Shown piece by piece: positions 58,377-64,000 of a DNA stretch of 64,000 nucleotides. This stretch comes from Pseudooceanicola antarcticus (lineage in GTDB: Bacteria; Pseudomonadota; Alphaproteobacteria; Rhodobacterales; Rhodobacteraceae). Each line of letters starts with the position of its first letter. Within the stretch, counting starts at the first letter, position 1. The notes under the pieces are model-generated. The model did not search any database, was not told the origin of the DNA, and was given only the letters and a program-made list of their open reading frames with translations. The stretch is taken from the NCBI RefSeq assembly GCF_900215355.1, contig NZ_OBEA01000002.1, positions 496,001-560,000 of the forward strand, in the 5' to 3' direction. Both the position numbers and the translations under genes were made by a program.

Positions 58377-60869
58377 ATGAAAACCCAGGTCAAAGCTCTC
58401 GTGGTCGGCGGCGGTGCCGTCGGCACCTCCATCGCCTATCACCTTGCGAAAGCAGGATGGAATGACGTGATGCTGCTGGAAAGGGACGAGCTGACCTCGG
58501 GCTCGACCTGGCATGCCGCGGGCCTCCTGCCGCTCTTCAACATGAGCTTCGCAACCACCCATATCCACAAGTACTCGGTCGACTTCTACAAGACGCTCGA
58601 GGCCGAAACCGGCCTCAACGCCGGCTTCTCGGTCGTCGGCAACCTGCGCATGGCCCAGACCAAGGCGCGGATGGACGAATACATGGTCTATGCGACCACC
58701 GCCGAGACCTGCGGCGTGCCCTATGAATGGATGACGCCTGCGCAGATCAAGGAGCGCTGGCCGCTGGTCAATGTCGAGGGGCTGGAAGGCGCGATCTTCC
58801 ACCCCACCGATGGCTACATCAACCCGGCTGACGTCACCATGGCCATGGCCAAGGGCGCCCGCCAGCGTGGCGTGATGATCGAACGCAAGTGGCAGGTCGA
58901 CGGCTACCACTGGACCGGCGAGGCCTGGGAAGTCACCTGCACCAAGATGGCCGAAAAGGGCGGCAACCTGGTGCCGACCGAAGAGCAGATCGTGATCACC
59001 GCCGAACATGTCGTCACCGCCACCGGCAACCACGCGCAGCGCACCGCCAAGCTCCTGGGCATCAAGACCCCGGCGATCCCGGTCGAACACCAGTTCATCG
59101 TCACCGAGCCCGACCCCGAGCTGGTCGCCTACCGCAACGCCGGTGGCGCCGAGCACCCGGTGCTGCGCGATGCCGATGCCAAGTGGTACGTCCGCGAGGA
59201 ACGCGGCGGCTGGATCCTGGGCCCCTATGAGCTGAACGCGCCCGCGCGCTTCCGCTTCGGCGTGCCCGACAGCTTCCGCGCCGACCTCTTCCCGCTCGAT
59301 CTGGAACGGATCGAGGAAGAGTACATGTCGATGATCCACCGTCTGCCCAGCTCGGAAACCGTTGGTCTGAAAGACGATTTCAACGGCCCGATCTGCTACA
59401 CGCCCGACGGCAACCCGCTGGTGGGTCCCGCGCCGGGCCTCAGGAACATGTGGCTGGCCGAGGGCTTCTCCTTCGGGATCACCGCCGCCGGCGGCACCGG
59501 CTATTACCTGGCCCAGATGATGGTCGAGGGCGAGGCCGAGATCGACATGGCCTCCCTCGATCCCAAGCGCTACGGCGACTGGCAGAGCAACGATTGGGCC
59601 GTGGCCAAGAACGAAGAGGCCTATGAGCACGTCTTCATCCTGCACCACCCCGACGAGGAACGCGAAGCGGCCCGCCCCCTGCGCACCTCGCCCGCCTATG
59701 ACCGCCAGAAGGCCGCGGGCGCGCAGTTTGGCTCGGTCAATGGGTGGGAACGCCCCAACTACTACGCGCCGGTCGGCTTCGACGACCATGCCTCGCGCAG
59801 CTTCCGTCGCGGCGGCTGGTGGCAATACGCGGTGGAAGAGGCCAAGGCCGTGCGCGAAGGCGTCGGCCTGATCGACGCCACCGCCTTCACCAAGCACCTG
59901 CTGAAGGGGCCGGGCGCTACCGCCTTCCTCGACTGGTTCACCTGCAACAAGCTGCCCAAGGTCGGGCGCATCAACCTGACCTATGCGCTGACCTCCGCGG
60001 GCACCACGCGCACCGAATACACCATCGTGCGCCTGGCCGAGGATACCTATTACCTGGTCTCCGCGGGCGCCTGGCAGGCCTATGACAGCGACTTCCTGAT
60101 GAAGGCCATCGAGGACAAGATGCCTGAGTTCGGCTGGATGTCCTGCACCGATGTCACCACCCAGTGGGGCGTCTTTGCCCTCGCCGGGCCGAAGTCGCGC
60201 GACCTGCTGAAGACCCTGATCCGCGATGCCGATCCGGACAGCGCGCTGTCCAACAAGCGCTTCCCCTGGCTTTCGGCCCGCCAGATCGAGCTGGGCATGG
60301 TGCCCGTGAACGCCATCCGCGTCGCCTATACCGGCGAGCTGGGCTGGGAGCTGCATCACCCGATCGAGATGCAGAACCACCTCTGGGATGCGCTGATGAA
60401 GGCGGGTGAGCCCTTCGGTCTGAAGCTGGTCGGCGGGCGCGCCCAGAACTGGCTGCGCCAGGAAAAGAGCTACCGCGCCTTCGGCAACGAGCTGGGCCGC
60501 GATGCGACCCCGCTGGAAGCCGATCTGCCGCGCTTCATCGACCTCTCCAAGGACTTCGCCGGCAAGGCGGCCCTGGAAGCCAAGGGGGTGCGCTCGAAGT
60601 GCGTCACCCTGCTGATCGACGGGCCCGAGGATGCCGATCCCTGGGGCCGCGAGGCACTGTATGATGGCGCGACCCGCGTCGGGCGTCTGACCTCGGGCGG
60701 CTACTCGGTGGCCTTCGGCAAGTCCATCGGCATGGGCTATGTCGCGCCCGAGACCGCCGTGGTGGGCAAGACGCTGCAGGTGAAGATGTTCGACAAGCTC
60801 TGGGAGGCCGTCATCGTCGAGGACAGCCCCTATGATCCGAAGAACGAGAAGATCCGCATCGACGGCTGA
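58377..60869 (+). CDS. FAD dehydrogenase fused to GcvT domain (dimethylglycine/sarcosine dehydrogenase-like)
   Basis: This 830-residue protein has an N-terminal FAD/DAO domain (about 5-390: VVGGGAVGTSIAYH, and H46 in STWHAAG, the site of covalent FAD in dimethylglycine dehydrogenase). A short linker domain and a C-terminal GcvT/aminomethyltransferase half (about 430-830: YTGELGWELH, QEKSYRAFGNELG) follow. Such enzymes demethylate N-methyl amines, pass electrons to ETF and the formaldehyde unit to tetrahydrofolate. etfBA is divergent next door, which fits. The exact substrate (dimethylglycine, sarcosine or other) cannot be told. Confidence 0.85.
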   Translation: MKTQVKALVVGGGAVGTSIAYHLAKAGWNDVMLLERDELTSGSTWHAAGLLPLFNMSFATTHIHKYSVDFYKTLEAETGLNAGFSVVGNLRMAQTKARMDEYMVYATTAETCGVPYEWMTPAQIKERWPLVNVEGLEGAIFHPTDGYINPADVTMAMAKGARQRGVMIERKWQVDGYHWTGEAWEVTCTKMAEKGGNLVPTEEQIVITAEHVVTATGNHAQRTAKLLGIKTPAIPVEHQFIVTEPDPELVAYRNAGGAEHPVLRDADAKWYVREERGGWILGPYELNAPARFRFGVPDSFRADLFPLDLERIEEEYMSMIHRLPSSETVGLKDDFNGPICYTPDGNPLVGPAPGLRNMWLAEGFSFGITAAGGTGYYLAQMMVEGEAEIDMASLDPKRYGDWQSNDWAVAKNEEAYEHVFILHHPDEEREAARPLRTSPAYDRQKAAGAQFGSVNGWERPNYYAPVGFDDHASRSFRRGGWWQYAVEEAKAVREGVGLIDATAFTKHLLKGPGATAFLDWFTCNKLPKVGRINLTYALTSAGTTRTEYTIVRLAEDTYYLVSAGAWQAYDSDFLMKAIEDKMPEFGWMSCTDVTTQWGVFALAGPKSRDLLKTLIRDADPDSALSNKRFPWLSARQIELGMVPVNAIRVAYTGELGWELHHPIEMQNHLWDALMKAGEPFGLKLVGGRAQNWLRQEKSYRAFGNELGRDATPLEADLPRFIDLSKDFAGKAALEAKGVRSKCVTLLIDGPEDADPWGREALYDGATRVGRLTSGGYSVAFGKSIGMGYVAPETAVVGKTLQVKMFDKLWEAVIVEDSPYDPKNEKIRIDG

Positions 60870-60892
60870 TCGCTGCGGAAAGGCGGTAAAGG

Positions 60893-60920
60893 GGCCGGGC
60901 CTTCGGGGTCCGGCCCTTTT
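60893..60920 (+). terminator. Rho-independent terminator after the FAD/GcvT gene
   Basis: GGGCCGG pairs with CCGGCCC and is followed by TTTT. It lies 24 nt past the stop. Confidence 0.85.
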
Positions 60921-60947
60921 CCTTGCCGGGCGCCTGGCCGACCTGTC

Positions 60948-60986
60948 GGAGGCCTCCGGCGGGAGTATTTTCAGCCTGGTGATGAT
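60948..60986 (+). repeat. Structured intergenic repeat, copy E
   Basis: GGAGGCCTCC, then GGCGGGAGTATTTTCAG and the tail GCCTGGTGATGAT, matching the tail of copies A and D. It lacks the first GGGGG hairpin. Confidence 0.8.
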
Positions 60987-61028
60987 AGGGGCCGCGCGCT
61001 CCGTTAACCGGGCCTGGTGCGGTGGAAC

Positions 61029-61072
61029 ATACCGACGTGATACCGACGTTGTGCCGACGCGATGCCGACAGG
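61029..61072 (+). repeat. Four tandem 11-bp repeats
   Basis: ATACCGACGTG, ATACCGACGTT, GTGCCGACGCG and ATGCCGACAGG are consecutive, one helical turn each. It lies in the gap between convergent genes (60870-61156), which hold no gene. Confidence 0.75.
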
Positions 61073-61156
61073 GCATTTCGGGGGCCAAGCGCCTGTTAAC
61101 CCGGAGTTTTGCCGGGTGATTCGAGACTGGCGCGGGGTGGGGGGCCGAACGGTCCC

Positions 61157-62233
61157 TTAACCAAATCGGGCCGGCGAGAGCGCGGTGACCACCTCGTCGG
61201 GCAGCTCGGGCGTGCGGCCCAGGGCCAGGTCGGCGGCAAGGTGCGCGGCGGCGGGTGCGGTCTGGAAGCCGTAGCCGCCCTGACCGGCCAGCCAGAGGAA
61301 ATCGGGATTCGCGGGGGCGCGCCCGATGACCAGCGCATGGTCCGGGGCGAAGCTGCGCAGCCCGGCCCAGGAATGTTCAAGGCGGGTGACCTCCATGGTC
61401 ACCATCTCTTCAAAGCGGGCCAGGCCCTCGGCCAGCACCATGTCGTCGGCCCAGGCGTCCATCGGCGGCATCGGGTCGGCCTCCGAGGGCGAGACCAGCA
61501 GCTTGCCGGCCTGCGCCTTGGCGTACCAGCGCTCGCCCGCCGCATCCACGAAGGCCCAGCCGGACGTGTCCAGCCCCTCGGGCAGGGGCAGCACCGCCAT
61601 CGAGCGGCGGTAGGGCTGGATGCCCAGGGGCGCGATCCCGGCCAGCCTTGCGATGTCATCGGCCCAGGCCCCGGCGGCATTGACCAGGGTCTTGGCAATG
61701 AACGATTTTTCGCCTGCGCTGACCTGCCAGCTGCCGTCGTGCTGCAGGGCCGTGACCTCGGCGCCGGTCACGATCCGCACGCCGCCGGTCAGGGCCGCCT
61801 TGCGGGCGTTCTGCACCATCAGGTCGGTGTCCATGGCGTAGGTGTCATGGCGCATGGCGGTGCGGGTGATCACCGATGTGTCGAGCAGGGGAAAGTAGGG
61901 CTGCGCCTCGGAGACCGGCACCCGTGCGAGGCCGAGGCCCGCGGCTTCATCGTCGAAGCCGGCCTCGTCCTCGGCGCGGCCCAGCATCAGCATGGGACGG
62001 GGGGTGAGGATGCCGCCTGCATCGTGGCTGGCTTCGCTGGCGTGGTTGAGGGCGCGCACGATCCGGTTGCCGTAGTCGCCGATATACATCGCCGCCGAGC
62101 GGCCCGAGGCGTGGTAGGCCAGGTGCGGCTCGCGCTCCAGCAGGCAGACCGAGGCATGGGGGGCAAGCTCTGCGGCAAGCGAGAGCCCCGCGATGCCGCC
62201 GCCGATGATCAGGATGTCGAAACTGTCGCTCAT
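61157..62233 (-). CDS. FAD-dependent oxidoreductase (DAO family)
   Basis: This 358-residue protein has the Rossmann FAD motif ILIIGGGIAGLSLAAELA, ASGRSAAMYIGDYG, a mid-domain VNAAGAWAD and the C-terminal LWLAGQGGYGFQTAPAAA. It fits D-amino-acid oxidase-like deaminases/dehydrogenases. The substrate is unknown. I chose ATG 62233 (MSDSFDILIIGG); its ribosome site is weak. A pair of TTTGCAAA palindromes lies about 80-110 nt upstream. Confidence 0.85.
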   Translation of the reverse strand: MSDSFDILIIGGGIAGLSLAAELAPHASVCLLEREPHLAYHASGRSAAMYIGDYGNRIVRALNHASEASHDAGGILTPRPMLMLGRAEDEAGFDDEAAGLGLARVPVSEAQPYFPLLDTSVITRTAMRHDTYAMDTDLMVQNARKAALTGGVRIVTGAEVTALQHDGSWQVSAGEKSFIAKTLVNAAGAWADDIARLAGIAPLGIQPYRRSMAVLPLPEGLDTSGWAFVDAAGERWYAKAQAGKLLVSPSEADPMPPMDAWADDMVLAEGLARFEEMVTMEVTRLEHSWAGLRSFAPDHALVIGRAPANPDFLWLAGQGGYGFQTAPAAAHLAADLALGRTPELPDEVVTALSPARFG

Positions 62234-62315
62234 GCGGTCAGTCTGACACGGGGCAGGGGGCTGTACCAGCCCGGTCCACCGTGGAAGTTGCACAGGGTTT
62301 CAAGGGCTTGCCGGG

Positions 62316-62345
62316 TTTGCAAACCAAGGCTTGCTGTTTTGCAAA
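62316..62345 (-). promoter_or_regulatory. Paired TTTGCAAA palindromes upstream of the FAD oxidoreductase
   Basis: TTTGCAAA occurs at 62316-62323 and 62338-62345, start-to-start 22 bp. The pair lies 83-112 nt upstream of the oxidoreductase start. RamB/ScfR-family regulators bind TTTGCAAA-like sequences, so one of these is a candidate. Confidence 0.5.
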
Positions 62346-62347
62346 TG

Positions 62348-62380
62348 AAAACGCCCCGGCAGGGCGGACCTGCCGGGGCG
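62348..62380 (-). terminator. Rho-independent terminator after the BMP-family gene
   Basis: On the minus strand CGCCCCGGCAG pairs with CTGCCGGGGCG, followed by TTTT. It lies 37 nt past the stop and just ahead of the TTTGCAAA pair. Confidence 0.88.
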
Positions 62381-62416
62381 CGATCTTCAAAGCCAGACGG
62401 CTTACTGGGGCACGGC

Positions 62417-63511
62417 TTACTGGGGCACGGAGCCTTCGATGCCTTCGACGTAGAACATCATGCCGGCCAGGGTGCCGTCATCTGCCACTTCGCCTTCGGC
62501 CAGCCAGGGGGTGCCGTCCTGCTTGTTGATCGGGCCGGTGAAGGGGTGGTACTCACCCGCGGCGATGGCGTCCTTGATGGCCAGGGCCTCTGCCTTCACG
62601 TCCTCGGGGACCACGTCCGAGATCTCGCCGATGCCGACCATGCCGGTGTCGATGCCTTCCCAGACCGAATGGCTTTCCCAGGTGCCGTCCATGACCGCTT
62701 CGACGCGGGAGGTGTAGTAGGGCTCCCAGTTGTCGATGATCGAGGAGACGCGCGGCGAGGGGCCGTATTCGGCCATGTCGCCTGCCTGGCCGAAGCCGAT
62801 GACGCCGCCGGCTTCCTTGGCGGCTGCCAGGGGCGCGGTGGAGTCGGTGTGCTGCAGGATCACGTCCGCGCCCTGGTCGATCAGGGTCTTGGCCGCGTCA
62901 GCTTCCTTGGCCGGGTCCATCCAGGTGTAGAGCCAGATGATCTTGAACTCGACGTCCGGGTTCACCTTCTTGGCGTGCAGGTAGGCCGAGTTGATGCCGC
63001 GCACGACTTCCGGGATCGGAACCGAGGCGATGTAGCCGATGATGTTCGACTTGGTCATGTGACCGGCGATGGTGCCCTGCACGGCGCGGCCTTCGTAGAA
63101 GCGGGCCGAGTAGGCGGACATGTTGTCGGCGGTCTTGTAGCCGGTGGCGTGCTCGAACTTCACGTCCGGGAACTTGCCCGCGACGTTCAGGGTCGGGTCC
63201 ATGTAGCCGAAGGAGGTCGAGAAGATGATGTCGGCACCCTGCAGGGCCATCTGGGTCATCGCGCGTTCGCTGTCGGGACCTTCGGGCACGTTCTCCTGGT
63301 AGACCAGCTCGACCTTGTCCTCGCCGATGGCCTCGACCATCTTCAGCGCGGATTCATGGTGGTGCTGGGTCCAGCCGCCATCGTTGATCGGGCCGACGTA
63401 GACGAAGCCGACCTTGGTCTTGTCCTGCGCCAGGGCGGCACCGGTGCTGAGCGCGGTCAGCGCGGCGACGGTTGCGGCGCCTGCCAGGAAAGTCCGTTTT
63501 TTCAGAAGCAT
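62417..63511 (-). CDS. BMP-family ABC transporter substrate-binding protein
   Basis: This 364-residue periplasmic protein has a Sec signal (about 1-28, ending ALAQ) and no lipobox cysteine. The BMP/PnrA-type fold is shown by KVGFVYVGPINDGGWTQHH, GADIIFSTSFGY, IIGYIASVPIPEVVRGINS and GADVILQHTDST. Family members bind nucleosides or purines; substrate here is not proven. A 15-bp tandem duplication spans its stop codon. It precedes the terminator and follows the permease gene. Confidence 0.9.
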   Translation of the reverse strand: MLLKKRTFLAGAATVAALTALSTGAALAQDKTKVGFVYVGPINDGGWTQHHHESALKMVEAIGEDKVELVYQENVPEGPDSERAMTQMALQGADIIFSTSFGYMDPTLNVAGKFPDVKFEHATGYKTADNMSAYSARFYEGRAVQGTIAGHMTKSNIIGYIASVPIPEVVRGINSAYLHAKKVNPDVEFKIIWLYTWMDPAKEADAAKTLIDQGADVILQHTDSTAPLAAAKEAGGVIGFGQAGDMAEYGPSPRVSSIIDNWEPYYTSRVEAVMDGTWESHSVWEGIDTGMVGIGEISDVVPEDVKAEALAIKDAIAAGEYHPFTGPINKQDGTPWLAEGEVADDGTLAGMMFYVEGIEGSVPQ

Positions 63512-63565
63512 ATCAATCTCCCATTGACTTGGTTTTGCCCCTTGGGGGCGTGATGTTGCCAGGCC

Positions 63566-64000
63566 TCACTGCGAGGCATGGAAGGTGCGACCCAGCGAGG
63601 CGGGCGCCCCGCTGCGATCGAAGGACATGATGACCAGCACGAGGATGGTGATCAGATAGGGCGACATTGAAAGATACTCGGCCGGGATGGCAATCCCTGC
63701 GGCCTGCAGGTTCAGCTGCAGCACGGTGACGCCGCCGAACAGCCAGGCGCCAAGCAGCACCCGCCAGGGTTTCCAGCTGGCGAAGACCACCAGCGCCAGC
63801 GCGATCCAGCCCACGCCGCCGGTCATGCCCTCGGTCCATTGCGGCACCCGGATCAGGCTGATGTAGGCGCCGCCAAGGCCCGCGCAGGCACCGCCGAACA
63901 TGATCGCCATGATGCGGATGCGGATGACCTTGTAGCCAAGCGCATGGGCCGCGTCGTGGTTCTCGCCCACGGCCTTCAGGATCAGGCCCGCGCGCGAGTA
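63566..64000 (-). CDS. ABC transporter permease, C-terminal part
   Basis: The last ~145 residues of a permease of the branched-chain/simple-sugar type, cut by the window edge. It begins in-frame at the edge, with AVGENHDAAHALGYKV (the ATPase-coupling EAA-like loop) followed by membrane helices. It ends 54 nt before the BMP protein gene and should be the second permease of that importer (YufQ-like). The rest, and the ATPase, lie outside. Confidence 0.85.
   Translation of the reverse strand, partial: YSRAGLILKAVGENHDAAHALGYKVIRIRIMAIMFGGACAGLGGAYISLIRVPQWTEGMTGGVGWIALALVVFASWKPWRVLLGAWLFGGVTVLQLNLQAAGIAIPAEYLSMSPYLITILVLVIMSFDRSGAPASLGRTFHASQ

Noticed and set aside
58194-61088. 964-codon minus-strand frame across the FAD/GcvT gene
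   Set aside because: Antisense shadow; the plus-strand gene has FAD and GcvT motifs.
61109-63553. 814-codon plus-strand frame across the FAD oxidoreductase and BMP genes
   Set aside because: Runs through a terminator hairpin and antisense to two motif-bearing genes.

Overview
The window is a high-GC alphaproteobacterial chromosome segment. The gene content (ethylmalonyl-CoA pathway genes ecm, ccr, mcl2 and mch; a sucCD-sucAB-lpdA operon; sdhCDAB; an argH-lipoprotein-lysA block; a TIGR02302/DUF4175 protein; ftsEX next to an MJ0042 zinc-ribbon protein) points to the Rhodobacteraceae (Roseobacter/Rhodobacter group). I see no insertion sequence, prophage, CRISPR array, rRNA or tRNA. This is mostly core chromosome with a few small accessory genes.

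Layout. 1-7.6 kb: the 5' end of tex, then a three-gene transglutaminase / GS-like amidoligase / ATP-grasp-alpha-E cluster. 7.7-15.5 kb: a PLP decarboxylase, a TlpA-like thioredoxin, argH, a small lipoprotein, a DUF2834 protein, lysA and a large Q-rich membrane protein. 15.8-20.6 kb: a zinc-ribbon membrane protein divergent from ftsE-ftsX-plsC-PPOX, then a glycosyltransferase. 20.7-32.9 kb: the TCA block on the minus strand (mdh, sucC, sucD, a DUF805 gene, sucA, sucB, a low-GC nucleotidyltransferase, two MAPEG genes, lpdA), with one plus-strand glycosyltransferase between mdh and sucC. 33.2-36.6 kb: mcl2, NnrU, DUF1737 and mch. 37-40.9 kb: sdhC-sdhD-sdhA-DUF3052-sdhB. 41-44.4 kb: a PACE-type efflux protein, a lambda-R-like muramidase, two small proteins and an ornithine/lysine decarboxylase with a long leader. 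44.8-47.3 kb: DUF1989, aldo/keto reductase and deoD. 47.4-51 kb: divergent ecm and ccr. 51-56 kb: a helicase, an SDR, 3-hydroxybutyryl-CoA dehydrogenase and a DUF6473 protein. 56.3-64 kb: etfBA, a GcvT-fused FAD dehydrogenase, an FAD oxidoreductase and the start of a BMP-type ABC importer.

Functionally, much of the window serves acetyl-CoA assimilation and respiration. Hbd, Ccr, Ecm, Mch and Mcl2 are steps of, or feed, the ethylmalonyl-CoA pathway, whose products enter the TCA cycle encoded nearby. EtfAB takes electrons from acyl-CoA and N-methyl amine dehydrogenases.

The most notable non-gene signals are four. First, an identical pair of GTGATCAC palindromes at 21-bp pitch lies about 110-120 bp upstream of both sucC and sdhC, which looks like a shared TCA operator. 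Second, a family of structured intergenic repeats occurs in six copies, including a pair forming a perfect 32-bp inverted repeat. Third, there is a sigma-32-like promoter and long leader ahead of the decarboxylase gene. Fourth, candidate operators lie at ecm, ccr and an FAD oxidoreductase.
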